Shown: in pieces, positions 26,384 through 35,717 of the stretch
Position numbering within the stretch: position 1 is the first letter of the stretch
Layout: each line of letters opens with the position of its first letter
DNA from: Bdellovibrio bacteriovorus
GTDB lineage: Bacteria; Bdellovibrionota; Bdellovibrionia; Bdellovibrionales; Bdellovibrionaceae
Direction of reading: 5' to 3'
NCBI RefSeq assembly: GCF_001592735.1
Contig: NZ_LUKE01000008.1
Span: 1-54,016 of the forward strand
DNA: 54,016 bases
The notes under the pieces: model-generated
The model's database searches: none
The model's input: only the letters and a program-made list of their open reading frames with translations
What the model was told of the DNA's origin: nothing
Position numbers and translations under genes: made by a program

Positions 26384-27397
26384 TTATAAGCTATTAATCC
26401 AGTCAGCGACGGCCTGAACCTCGCTGGCTGAAATACTTCCGCCTTGAGGCATGTCTTTACCATTCCCAATCGTCGATCCGCCCGAGCCCTGCAATCGAAG
26501 ATACAGCTTCGAGGACAAGGCATTCCCTGCGGTGATTTGTCCTAAGCTCACCATGCTCGCGGCCGTAAAGTTGCTTAAATTCGGCGAATAGGTCCCGCCG
26601 TGGCAGGTCATACATTTATTGCTGATGATCGTCTTCACCGCGGCAAGCTTTGCATCCTCGGCTGTTCCACCACCACTAGCTCCGCCAACAACCACAGGAT
26701 CAAAGATCACATTTGGAATCGACAAATTGTCCGCGATATAGCGGGACATCACATTCAGCTCGGCGATGCCCAGTTTTCCGGCCGTTTCAGACGAAGAACT
26801 ATCACCCACGTAAATCATGTACTCACCAAAAGTGCCCGAGCTATTTAAAATCTTGGTAGCACTTGTGAAAGCTTCCGGAGTTCCTGAAACAACCGCGGCC
26901 GTTTGCTGAACTTTTCCGTTAACTAGCAATGATACTTCACCGGCTTTCGCGCCAAAGCTTGCCGCGATCACCATGTTATCGCCGCTTGCAGGAAGAGCGG
27001 CTTCCACCGTTTCACTGTAGGTAGTACCGACAGAGTTCGAACGGACCGCTTGGATCTTTCCCGCAGAAATAGTGATCGAACCTTCTTGATCCCCCACTCC
27101 GGTGCGCACCGAATAGAGAGTTCCCGTCGAAGTGCGCGGAACTGCGAGGACCACAGACCACTGATCACCAACGGTCGAAAGATTCACGTAGTTGTTGTTT
27201 GAAGTTTTATACCAACGACGAAGCTCCGAAGACGTCGTGAGCTTGGGAATCAGCTCCGCATCTAGGGATTCACGCGACTCTAAGAGGGCCTGCTCATACA
27301 TGATTTGATCTTGAAGAGAAAAATCACTGCAGTTTTGGAATGAAAGAATCATCAATGGTGCAATAACAAACGCCGTAATTCGGAACTTCCATGGCAT
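26384..27397 (-). CDS. Cytochrome c-domain lipoprotein
   Basis: A 337-residue lipoprotein with lipobox SFQNC (C23). The middle (about 60-225) is beta-rich and resembles a LamG/concanavalin-like sugar or protein-binding domain. The C terminus is a class I cytochrome c domain with CMTCH (C261, C264, H265) and a likely axial methionine in MPQGG (M315). It would carry electrons at the envelope. It converges on the barrel gene upstream with a four-base gap. Confidence 0.78.
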   Translation of the reverse strand: MPWKFRITAFVIAPLMILSFQNCSDFSLQDQIMYEQALLESRESLDAELIPKLTTSSELRRWYKTSNNNYVNLSTVGDQWSVVLAVPRTSTGTLYSVRTGVGDQEGSITISAGKIQAVRSNSVGTTYSETVEAALPASGDNMVIAASFGAKAGEVSLLVNGKVQQTAAVVSGTPEAFTSATKILNSSGTFGEYMIYVGDSSSSETAGKLGIAELNVMSRYIADNLSIPNVIFDPVVVGGASGGGTAEDAKLAAVKTIISNKCMTCHGGTYSPNLSNFTAASMVSLGQITAGNALSSKLYLRLQGSGGSTIGNGKDMPQGGSISASEVQAVADWINSL

Positions 27398-27592
27398 AAA
27401 GAGCTTCCCCCCGTATTAGTCTATCGGAATTTGTGAGCATTTCTTCAAGCATATCAGGGCGCCCTTTTGCGTCACCACCCCCTACTTTTTTCCAGATTCA
27501 ATCACTTAAAGGTCCTTAAAACCCTTAAAAGGGTGTCTCACTTTTGGACTCTGGATTGCACCGCTAGCAGCAGTCGAACCCGTGGAGATTGA

Positions 27593-29302
27593 ATGAGCCT
27601 TCGTCGTCCTCTCTTATTGCTGCTAACACCCTTGATGCTGACTTCAAGCATCTGTGCGTTTGCGGCAGATAGAAATCCGCCGATCGCCAAAAAACATGTG
27701 CTCGGATCTGCCGTGCGAGTTCAAATCACCCCACGCGGCATGAAATATTTCGACAATCGTCTGTCGGATTTATTAGGAAATCTAGGCGTTAATTTGGACG
27801 AAGGCTATTTTCCCGCGATGAAATATGCCTTTGATAAACCCATCAAAGTCGAAGACTACGCCAATTCCAATCCTGAAATGGTCAAAATCTATTCGCAAGT
27901 GCGCGAACTTTTAACCAAATGGCTGGTAGGATTTTCTTTAAATGATCATAAGCCCATCATTGAAATCGGTGAATCCGGTTACATTGCGGAATTTTCAAGA
28001 TTTGGCTTAGTCACTGATGAAAAGCTCATGTCCACTTTAGGCAAACGAGATGGCGCGATTTTAGCCATCGAACTTGAAGTCAAAAAGATGACTGTTTCCA
28101 CCACCTCGGTGACGGCTTGGGATACGCAAAATGAGTTTTTAGGCAAAGTCGGTCTGGAAGATGTGACGGTCGTTGCCGGCGGTAAAGAGATCCCCTTAAA
28201 AATTCGCCTGCCTTTTTATTTACGCATGAACAATCAAGGCGGACTTGATTTTGAAGCTTTGGATTTACAACACAATCTTGCTGATATTCCGGTGGCTTTA
28301 AAGTACAAAAAACTGATCACCCCGCAAGTCACGGTCGAGATCAACGGTCGCAAGTTCCAAATGAACACGGCTGAAGTGGACACCTTACTTAACGACAAAA
28401 CCCCCATGATTTTAGAAAAAGTGCGCGAGCACTTAGGGGACTTTGCCAGCAAGCAATTGCCTGAAATGCTCAATGAAAAAGCCAAAGAATTTATTGGTGG
28501 CAAATTAGAACAAGTTCAAGACATGATTCCTCCGGGACAAGAAAAAAATGACCGTCGCCCGAATTTCAAATGGGGCTTGATGTTGCAAAACTTGAATCTT
28601 AAAAATTCATTAAACATTGATTTAACGGCCTATGTGGAAGATTCGCAAAATCCAAATAGCGAACCCTTAGCCTCCCGCAAATCCCGTGGCGCACCGTCGT
28701 TGAATTTGCTTTCTCAAGATAAGTTCGACATCGCCTTAAGTGTGGATCGCGCGTTGATCAATCGCGTTTTACAGTTAAGTTTTGAACGTAAGAACTTTGA
28801 ACAGATTCGCCAGTCTGATGGTTCTGTATTAAAACTCATGGGCTCGCCGGCTATTGATTACGTCAAAATTCCCACAGGGGTGGCTTTAAAAAACAATGAA
28901 ACGTTCGTGAAACTGCGGGTGACTGTTGAAAACGAACCTAAATCGATGTTCTTAAAAAAGACCATCATTGTGAGCTTTGATATTTTAACTAAAGTCCGTC
29001 AGCTCAAAGACAAAAGCGGTATGCAATTGGTTCTTCACTCCATTGACACCGAAAGCCTGAGCATGGATGACAAGTACCTTTCTTGGAGCGGGTCTTTGTT
29101 TAAAGGAAAAGTCATCAAGGGCATCAAAGATCAGCTAAAAGAAAAAAGTGATAAGTGGCAAAAGAAGGAAGAGACCATCCCGGGATCACTTCCACTGCCA
29201 CCAGAAATTCTTGGCATTAAATTAGATATCAATCGCGTCGTCATGGATCCAAACGGACACCTTGTGATGTATTTAGATTACGCGAAAACAGGAGCAAAAT
29301 AA
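27593..29302 (+). CDS. Exported protein, putative TULIP/BPI-like lipid binder
   Basis: A 569-residue protein with a signal peptide (1-24, ending AFA). The mature N terminus (AVRVQITPRGMKYFDNRL) recalls the first strand and helix of BPI/LBP proteins, and the end (an LP..P run, then INRVVMDPNGHLVMYLDYA) recalls their closing strand. Long amphipathic beta strands between fit a two-module lipid-binding fold. This is inference from pattern. GGAG precedes the ATG, and the next gene overlaps the stop codon by one base. Confidence 0.6.
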   Translation: MSLRRPLLLLLTPLMLTSSICAFAADRNPPIAKKHVLGSAVRVQITPRGMKYFDNRLSDLLGNLGVNLDEGYFPAMKYAFDKPIKVEDYANSNPEMVKIYSQVRELLTKWLVGFSLNDHKPIIEIGESGYIAEFSRFGLVTDEKLMSTLGKRDGAILAIELEVKKMTVSTTSVTAWDTQNEFLGKVGLEDVTVVAGGKEIPLKIRLPFYLRMNNQGGLDFEALDLQHNLADIPVALKYKKLITPQVTVEINGRKFQMNTAEVDTLLNDKTPMILEKVREHLGDFASKQLPEMLNEKAKEFIGGKLEQVQDMIPPGQEKNDRRPNFKWGLMLQNLNLKNSLNIDLTAYVEDSQNPNSEPLASRKSRGAPSLNLLSQDKFDIALSVDRALINRVLQLSFERKNFEQIRQSDGSVLKLMGSPAIDYVKIPTGVALKNNETFVKLRVTVENEPKSMFLKKTIIVSFDILTKVRQLKDKSGMQLVLHSIDTESLSMDDKYLSWSGSLFKGKVIKGIKDQLKEKSDKWQKKEETIPGSLPLPPEILGIKLDINRVVMDPNGHLVMYLDYAKTGAK

Positions 29303-29817
29303 TGAAATCCCTTAAACTTCTCATCATCAACGCGCTGACGCTGATTATCGGATTAGGTCTGATGAGTGGTTCTGTTTCTCAACGAAACGCGGAAGCGGCT
29401 CGTTTTGAAGCCATCCCTTCCATTCAGGTCAATCGCTTAGGAAACTTGCGGGGCCAGTACCTCACCGTACTTTACGCCGTGGGTTCCCGACCGTTTATTT
29501 CTACCGATGCCTCGCAGATAACGATCTCGCAAGTGAAGGAATCAAGAACGGTTTATATCTCCGCTGATTCGATGAGTTTACCTAAAGTGCAAGTTGAAAA
29601 AGAAGGCTTTCGTCCTTCTTACAATATCGTGATCTTCGTCGTATCCCCTCAGCCAAACTATAGCTGGGTGAATGCGGATGGCAGTGCCCCACAAGGAATG
29701 ACTTTGACGAATAATCACCAGATCAGTTTGATGAATTCCATCAATAAAACAGACGTGGATGATTTTATTTCGGCTCAAGGCGAAGAAGCGATCTTAAATG
29801 TCAATTTAGTTAAGTAG
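29302..29817 (+). CDS. Secreted protein coupled to the TULIP-like gene
   Basis: A 171-residue protein with a hydrophobic N-terminal segment (about 6-24) that could be a signal peptide or anchor. The remainder is beta-rich with no cysteine. No family is recognised. AGGAG lies inside the previous gene, whose stop shares a base with this ATG, so the two are translationally coupled and may act together. Confidence 0.68.
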   Translation: MKSLKLLIINALTLIIGLGLMSGSVSQRNAEAARFEAIPSIQVNRLGNLRGQYLTVLYAVGSRPFISTDASQITISQVKESRTVYISADSMSLPKVQVEKEGFRPSYNIVIFVVSPQPNYSWVNADGSAPQGMTLTNNHQISLMNSINKTDVDDFISAQGEEAILNVNLVK

Positions 29818-29821
29818 CTCT

Positions 29822-31339
29822 CTAAGTGATCTCGCTCGCGGCCCGAATGCCGCTTTCAAAGGCCCCTTGCAAGGTTCCCGGAAAACGCATGCTTGTGTGT
29901 TCTCCGGCGAACTGAAAGTGGCCATCGTATTCAGACTCTCCGGCGACCCCACGATATTTCATGTACTGACCTGGCTTATAATAAATCATCGAGCCTTGCG
30001 ACCACTTGCGCTGACTCCAATTGATCATCTGATCCGTCACATGTTTCGGGATATCTTTATAAAACAAACCTAAGTCTTTGAGCATCTCATCCGCACTTCC
30101 CGCGCCAGCGTTAAGTCCGGAGGTCCCCGCACGTTGGTAACTCAAAAGACCTTCTTGCGGGCGAGGCGTGCCAAATTCCTGACTGACAATGCGACTGGAG
30201 TCCCAGATTTTTTGCGATAAAAAATCTCCGGTGAAGTTGCCGACATTGGCTTCGACCAAAGATTTTTTTGTGCGCCAAAACGGCGAGGCAAACCCCACCA
30301 CACCCTTCGAATGAGTGGCGTAATTAAGCTCGGCGATGCTGTCTTTTTTATTTTGTGAAAACTGCATACGCTCAATCCCCTTCACGTTTCGAAGGGCGGT
30401 AAAAGGCAGCGTGCAAATCACGCGGCGAGCTTGATAGGTGTCCTTACCATTGGGTGTTTGAAAGACCAAACGGAACACACCTTTTTTTTCTGAAATTTCA
30501 ACCAGCGGTGAATTCACGCGAATGATTTGATCGGGAATCACGCCCGCCACACGTTCGGCTAAAATCTGCATCAAATCTGAAAGACCTGATTCCACACGAT
30601 TTAAGCTGGCGGTTGAAAGCAGGGCGCTGCCTTCCGCATCCAGCGTTGAAAGAAAATGCAATGCCGACTGTTCCGAAGCATCCACCCCGAAACGATTGAC
30701 GGCTTGGACTTCGATCAGTTTCAACACCAACGGATCTACTTCCGTGCTCCAGGCATCTAAAAGACTGCGCAATGACAGCGAATCGTAATAAGCCGATCGT
30801 TCAAACTGCAGGGCATTTTTATAACTTAAGATCACATCTTGATCGCGAAACAGATCACTGCGCACACGACGAAGGGGGGCCTGCAGAGTTTTCATTTTCG
30901 GCACCAGATCTTTCACGCGATACGTTTTTCCCGCGAAAGAAAATAGATGCGCTTCAAGACCCGATACGGATTTCACTTCTTTAACTGGCACATTCAGTTC
31001 GCGAATCACGTTAAACACATGGTTGTGATGAGATTCGAAAAACTCCGCCCCCAGTTCTGCAATGGGGCCTCCTTCTGGGAAGACGGGAACAGATTGAACT
31101 CGCCCCCCGACACGTGAGGACGCCTCAAAGACACGAAAGGGGATTTTGCGTTTTTTTAATTCAAAAGCGGCAACAAGGCCCGCCGCCCCCGCCCCTAAGA
31201 TCACGACCTCTTCTTGAAGGCTTCTCATATCCCCCATAAAGTAATGATCAAGACTGGTGCAATGACTCAAAGCTAAAGCCGATCCGCCCCAAGCGGATGC
31301 TTTTAAAAAATCACGTCGTGTAAAAGAACTTTTTGCCAT
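29822..31339 (-). CDS. Tat-exported flavin amine oxidase
   Basis: A 505-residue flavoprotein. The twin-arginine signal FTRRDFLK and a hydrophobic stretch show export by the Tat route, already folded with FAD. The dinucleotide motif GAGAAG, the following GGRV and the C-terminal GEHTS..FPGTLQGA are those of monoamine oxidases. It would oxidise amines to aldehydes with release of peroxide and ammonia in the periplasm. The start is taken at the ATG ending at 31339, after GAGG; a TTG lies just before. It is divergent from the oxygenase-ABC operon. Confidence 0.85.
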   Translation of the reverse strand: MAKSSFTRRDFLKASAWGGSALALSHCTSLDHYFMGDMRSLQEEVVILGAGAAGLVAAFELKKRKIPFRVFEASSRVGGRVQSVPVFPEGGPIAELGAEFFESHHNHVFNVIRELNVPVKEVKSVSGLEAHLFSFAGKTYRVKDLVPKMKTLQAPLRRVRSDLFRDQDVILSYKNALQFERSAYYDSLSLRSLLDAWSTEVDPLVLKLIEVQAVNRFGVDASEQSALHFLSTLDAEGSALLSTASLNRVESGLSDLMQILAERVAGVIPDQIIRVNSPLVEISEKKGVFRLVFQTPNGKDTYQARRVICTLPFTALRNVKGIERMQFSQNKKDSIAELNYATHSKGVVGFASPFWRTKKSLVEANVGNFTGDFLSQKIWDSSRIVSQEFGTPRPQEGLLSYQRAGTSGLNAGAGSADEMLKDLGLFYKDIPKHVTDQMINWSQRKWSQGSMIYYKPGQYMKYRGVAGESEYDGHFQFAGEHTSMRFPGTLQGAFESGIRAASEIT

Positions 31340-31361
31340 CAATGCCTCGCCTTACTAGAAT
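31333..31361 (+). promoter_or_regulatory. Promoter of the oxygenase-ABC operon
   Basis: TTGCCA (31333-31338), 17 bases and TAGAAT (31356-31361) match the sigma-70 consensus at five of six bases each. The predicted start is near 31368, three bases before the TTG at 31371. The -35 box overlaps the start codon of the divergent amine oxidase gene. Confidence 0.6.
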
Positions 31362-31370
31362 GGCAACACT

Positions 31371-32000
31371 TTGGAACAGAATCAAATCAATCTCTCCTCT
31401 CTCGAAAGAATGTTTGCAGACCTAGCAGAAAATGGCTGGGCCCGTTCCTCACAAGTCTTCGAAAAAAGTTTCGTGCGTTCTCTTGCCCAAGAGTGTCAAA
31501 ATCAGCATTCCAAAGGTCATTTTCAACAGGCTTCCATAGGACGCGGAGTATCCAAATCTGCGCACACCGAAATTCGCGGCGATCACACGCGTTGGATAGA
31601 AGAAGATTCTTCGAATTCTATAGAGCAGGATTTTTTAAAAGCGCTGAATGACATTTCACAAGCGCTCAATCGACATTTTTTTCTCGGCTTAAAAAGATAT
31701 GAAACACATTTTGCGTTGTATCCCCCCGGCACCGGATATGATAAACATGTCGACAATCATCGAGGCACGGGAGCAAGGAAAATCACCTTCATCCTTTACC
31801 TCAATGAAAACTGGAAACCCGATCACGGTGGAGCTCTCAGCTTTTTTGATCCCCACGATGAAAATCAACGGATTGCCCAGGTCGAACCTCGCTTAGGCAC
31901 CTTGGTCCTTTTTCGCAGTGACCTCTTCCCTCATCAAGTCGAGAAGAGCTTTCAACCCCGCATGAGCCTCACAGGCTGGTTTAGGAACGACGCATCATGA
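31371..32000 (+). CDS. 2-oxoglutarate/Fe(II)-dependent oxygenase
   Basis: A 209-residue protein of the prolyl-hydroxylase (SM-20) type. The iron ligands are H and D in KHVDNH and a later H in FPHQVEKS; the 2-oxoglutarate-binding arginine is in PRMSLTGW. It would hydroxylate a side chain or small molecule. I use the TTG at 31371; ATG 31410 is a real alternative and would lose 13 residues. Its stop overlaps the ATG of the first ABC gene by four bases, so it belongs to that operon. Confidence 0.82.
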   Translation: MEQNQINLSSLERMFADLAENGWARSSQVFEKSFVRSLAQECQNQHSKGHFQQASIGRGVSKSAHTEIRGDHTRWIEEDSSNSIEQDFLKALNDISQALNRHFFLGLKRYETHFALYPPGTGYDKHVDNHRGTGARKITFILYLNENWKPDHGGALSFFDPHDENQRIAQVEPRLGTLVLFRSDLFPHQVEKSFQPRMSLTGWFRNDAS

Positions 32001-33787
32001 AGAGATCGTTATTTTCAGAAGTAGTATTCACGCGATTTCATGCCCGCGTTTTGATTTTGCTCACTTCGCTGACCGCGGCGGTCTTTGGTATCCTAGGTCC
32101 GTTCTTCCAGAAAGAATTTGTGGATCAACTGACCCACACGCCTAGCAACCTGCACTTTATCCAATTTGAATCTCCTTTGGCTTATATTTTAGGCGCGTTT
32201 TTGTGTGTGCTGATGGCGCAGGCTTTTTCCCAAGCCACTAATTACTTGAGCATCCGCGAGTCCCTTTACATGCAGCGCGTGTTCGGTAAACGCCTTTATG
32301 AAAAAACCTTGAACTTGCGTGTAGACACCATGAGCGGTCGCCCCGTCGGGGAAATCGTTTCTTTATATGCCACCGACGTTCAAGGAGCGACGGTCTTTTT
32401 AGATCAAACGCTGCCTTCAGGATGTTCAACTTTATTTCCACTGATTTTAGCTCCGTTTGCTTTGTCGGTTCTTTTTGATGTTCCGCTGTGGCCGATTGTG
32501 GGGGTGATGTGTTTTATCACGGCCATCAATACCTTCATGGCCTTTCGCCAATCAAAATTCTTTTTCCGTTTTAAACAACTAGCCGCGGAACGCATTGGCT
32601 TGGTGAACGAATGGGTGCAAAACATCCGCACCATCCGCATCTTAGGTTGGACTCGTCATTTCGAAAAAAACATTTTTAATAAAAGAGAAATTGAAACGCG
32701 CAATCGCGTCTTAATGGTCACCAATGGCCAAGTGATGAACTCCATTTCCTCATCGATCACATTTTTTATCAACCTCGTGGCCTTAGGCAGTTTGATTTTT
32801 TATTCAAAACATTCTTTAACCAGCGGCGAGCTTTTAGCATTATTGTGGATCGTGGGTATTTTCTTAACAAGGCCCTTTCGTCAAATGCCTTGGTTTTTTA
32901 CGTTCGCCTTTGACTCCTGGACATCCCTAAAACGCCTTGAACAGTTTTTTGCGACAAAGAACAACCAAACCTCAGAAGATGAAACCCGAGAAAAATGGGA
33001 TGATCGTGATGACGAAGACTGGGCCCTACAAATTCGCGGTTTAAATCTTTCTGTTGGTCCTCGTCGTATTTTAAAAAATATCAACCTGGACGTGAAACAG
33101 GGCGAGTTTGTCGCTATCGTGGGCGAAGTCGGCGCTGGCAAATCCATGTTGTTGTTATCTCTCTTGAGAGAAACCGGGTCGCGATTTCAAGTATATCGTT
33201 TGAACGGCAAAGATGTTTTAGAATCTCCTTTGGATGATGTGCGCGAACATTTCGCCTATGTCCCCCAAGAGGGCTTTATCATGAGCGCTTCTTTGCGTGA
33301 AAATGTCGCCTTTCTTTACGACATCGAACCGGAAAGAGACGGCTTCGTTGAAGAGTCGCTGAAGCTTGCCCAATTTGATTTAAGTTCAGAACGTGTGGAA
33401 AAAGGACTTAACACCGAAATCGGCGAACGCGGTGTGAACCTGTCTGGCGGCCAACGTCAGCGCGTGGGCTTGGCCCGCGTGCATTTTCATCAAGCCCCGA
33501 TCATGCTTTTGGATGATTGTTTAAGTGCGGTGGATGTCGACACGGAACACAAACTTTTTGAGCAGCTTTTATTGGGCGCGTGGAGTGAGCGCACGCGTTT
33601 ATTAGTGACTCATAGACTGAGTGCTTTAAACCGTGTGGATCGTATTTTATTTATGGAAGATGGTAAGATCATCGATCAAGGAACTTTTGAAGAGCTTTTA
33701 GCCCGCAGTGAAAAATTCCGCGAGTACACCACCAGTGTCGCTAAAGAAGCCACCACACCCACCGCAACCGAGGTGAATCGTGTCTAG
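31997..33787 (+). CDS. ABC exporter half-transporter, ABCC/MRP first-half type
   Basis: A 596-residue half-transporter: six membrane helices, then a nucleotide-binding domain. Walker A is GEVGAGKS (376-383), the signature LSGGQ (482-486), Walker B IMLLDD (502-507) and the H-loop H539. The catalytic glutamate is replaced by D507, as in the first NBD of MRP/CFTR proteins. The membrane part contains VGEIVSLYATDVQ, also MRP-like. It overlaps the next half-transporter by eight bases; the two should form one asymmetric exporter. Confidence 0.88.
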   Translation: MKRSLFSEVVFTRFHARVLILLTSLTAAVFGILGPFFQKEFVDQLTHTPSNLHFIQFESPLAYILGAFLCVLMAQAFSQATNYLSIRESLYMQRVFGKRLYEKTLNLRVDTMSGRPVGEIVSLYATDVQGATVFLDQTLPSGCSTLFPLILAPFALSVLFDVPLWPIVGVMCFITAINTFMAFRQSKFFFRFKQLAAERIGLVNEWVQNIRTIRILGWTRHFEKNIFNKREIETRNRVLMVTNGQVMNSISSSITFFINLVALGSLIFYSKHSLTSGELLALLWIVGIFLTRPFRQMPWFFTFAFDSWTSLKRLEQFFATKNNQTSEDETREKWDDRDDEDWALQIRGLNLSVGPRRILKNINLDVKQGEFVAIVGEVGAGKSMLLLSLLRETGSRFQVYRLNGKDVLESPLDDVREHFAYVPQEGFIMSASLRENVAFLYDIEPERDGFVEESLKLAQFDLSSERVEKGLNTEIGERGVNLSGGQRQRVGLARVHFHQAPIMLLDDCLSAVDVDTEHKLFEQLLLGAWSERTRLLVTHRLSALNRVDRILFMEDGKIIDQGTFEELLARSEKFREYTTSVAKEATTPTATEVNRV

Positions 33788-35654
33788 AATCGCGCCTAAA
33801 CCTAAATACCTCTCTGACGGCGATTCAAAAAAAGAAGGCGGCTATTCACGCGCGCTTTTTCAAACCTTGTCTTTTGCCTATAAGCCTTATAGGGGGCGTA
33901 TTCTTTTATGCCTGGCTTTGGGTCTTTCAGGTCGTGGCCTTTTATTAGCAAATACCAATGTTATTGGATATTGGGTGGATGCCCTGATCGGCAAAGAAAC
34001 GCCGCTGTCCGGGTACACTTCCGCACAGTATGTTTTTCTTTTATTGGGCATGGCCTCAGTGGGTTTTGTTCTGACCATTTCTTTCCGGGTGGGATTTTCG
34101 CGTCTTTCCGCGCAAGCCATTTCGACTTTTTATGATGAAGTGACGTTGCGCACGTCGCGCCTCCCGATGAGCTTTTTTGATAACACTCCGGCCGGAAGGA
34201 TCATCACGCGTTTTTCAAGCGACTATGGCAATATCTTCCGACTTTTCGGGGGGCCCTTGGCCGAGTTCCTTTCGATTATTTTTGATTTGGTGATGATGGT
34301 GATTTTAATCACCGTGGCGAGTCCTTATTATTTGATTCTGGTGGCGTTCATCGCCGTGATGAATTTCTTGGTTTATAAATTCAATCAAGAAAAACTACGC
34401 ACTTCACGTCGTGAGCTTTCCGCCAGTCGTTCCCCCAGTATCGCGCATTTTGCTGAAACCACTCAAGGGGCCAGCACCATTCGCTCCTTCCGTCGTCAGC
34501 GTTCGTTTGCCGAACGCTTTGAAAATTTGGATCGCCATTTTTTAAATCAAAAAATGAGCACCACCAAACACCTGATTAGTTTTTCATTTCAGATGAATAG
34601 CCTCACGGCTTTGTTGTTACTGATTACTGGTGTGTCAGCGTATTTTATGGTCGAACGCGGTTGGACTACGATTGGTTCGGTGGGCGTGGCCTTTGCTTTT
34701 ATTGCGCTTTCGGGTAACACCGTGCAAATGTTCTTTGAATGGTTGACCCAATTTGAAGAAGCGATGATCGGGGTTGAACGTTTGGATCAATACCTGCGCA
34801 TGCCGATTGAAAAAGGCAGTCTTTTACCGGCCTCGGCAACCTTTGCCACCGGACACGCGACCTATTCACCCACTTTAGAAAAATATCTTTCTGGCCGTCG
34901 TTTGACCGAAGAACGCAATGCCTCGGTGCAAGTGTCCCAATTATGGTTCCGGTACCGCGAGGACCTGCCGTGGGTACTAAAGGGTGTCGATTTTGAAGTG
35001 AAGGCCGGAGAAAGATTAGGGATCGTGGGTCGCACCGGTTCCGGAAAATCAAGTTTGATTCAAGCGCTTTTTCACCTTTACCCGATCGATAAGGGGCATA
35101 TTTCTATTAACGGGCACGAACCAAGGTTCAATGACAAGCTCGGTGAAAATTCAAGCGGCATGGATCTGAATCTTTATCGTCAGTCGATGGCCTTTATCGC
35201 CCAAGAGCCGATTTTGTTTCAAGGCAGTTTGCGTTTTAACTTAGACATCAAAGAAAACTTGCCAGAAGAACGCCTTTGGGAGGTCCTAGAACAAGTGGGA
35301 CTGCGCGAGTGGGTGGAAATGCAACCCGGTGGTCTGGAAATGAGGATCGAAGAACGAGGTAAGAATCTTTCTTTAGGTGAGCGCCAGCTTCTGTGTATGG
35401 CAAGGTGCCTTTTGCAAGAAGCCCCGATTGTGATTATGGATGAGGCCACCAGTTCCGTGGATCCTCAGTCTGAGGAAATCATGGTGAAGGCAACAGAAGA
35501 ATTCTTTTCAGATCGAACTCAGATCATCATCGCCCATCGTCTTTCGACATTGGCAAAGTGCGATCGAATCTTATGGCTTCAGAATGGGGAAATCGTCTCA
35601 TTAGGGCCCACAAGCGAAGTGCTTCCGCGCTTTAAAAATACAGAACTGGTCTAA
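33780..35654 (+). CDS. ABC exporter half-transporter, ABCC/MRP second-half type
   Basis: A 624-residue half-transporter that starts at GTG with GAGG upstream. SFFDNTPAGRIITRFSSD and the SRSPSIAHFAETTQGASTIR stretch (about 131-235) are hallmarks of the second membrane domain of ABCC proteins. The NBD has Walker A GRTGSGKS (417-424), signature LSLGE (530-534) and Walker B IVIMDE with E555. Its intact glutamate pairs with the intact LSGGQ of the partner, giving one active and one degenerate ATP site. The cargo is unknown. Confidence 0.88.
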   Translation: MSRIAPKPKYLSDGDSKKEGGYSRALFQTLSFAYKPYRGRILLCLALGLSGRGLLLANTNVIGYWVDALIGKETPLSGYTSAQYVFLLLGMASVGFVLTISFRVGFSRLSAQAISTFYDEVTLRTSRLPMSFFDNTPAGRIITRFSSDYGNIFRLFGGPLAEFLSIIFDLVMMVILITVASPYYLILVAFIAVMNFLVYKFNQEKLRTSRRELSASRSPSIAHFAETTQGASTIRSFRRQRSFAERFENLDRHFLNQKMSTTKHLISFSFQMNSLTALLLLITGVSAYFMVERGWTTIGSVGVAFAFIALSGNTVQMFFEWLTQFEEAMIGVERLDQYLRMPIEKGSLLPASATFATGHATYSPTLEKYLSGRRLTEERNASVQVSQLWFRYREDLPWVLKGVDFEVKAGERLGIVGRTGSGKSSLIQALFHLYPIDKGHISINGHEPRFNDKLGENSSGMDLNLYRQSMAFIAQEPILFQGSLRFNLDIKENLPEERLWEVLEQVGLREWVEMQPGGLEMRIEERGKNLSLGERQLLCMARCLLQEAPIVIMDEATSSVDPQSEEIMVKATEEFFSDRTQIIIAHRLSTLAKCDRILWLQNGEIVSLGPTSEVLPRFKNTELV

Positions 35655-35667
35655 AATATTTGTTGGC

Positions 35668-35700
35668 AAAAACCGATATTCAAGAGTAAAGGTTTTTCTT
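35668..35700 (+). terminator. Weak terminator-like hairpin after the ABC operon
   Basis: A seven-pair AAAAACC / GGTTTTT stem (35668-35674 with 35691-35697) with a 16-base loop and a TTCTT tail. Weak; some transcription may continue into mgtE. Confidence 0.3.
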
Positions 35701-35717
35701 AAACGGAGCTAGGCACC

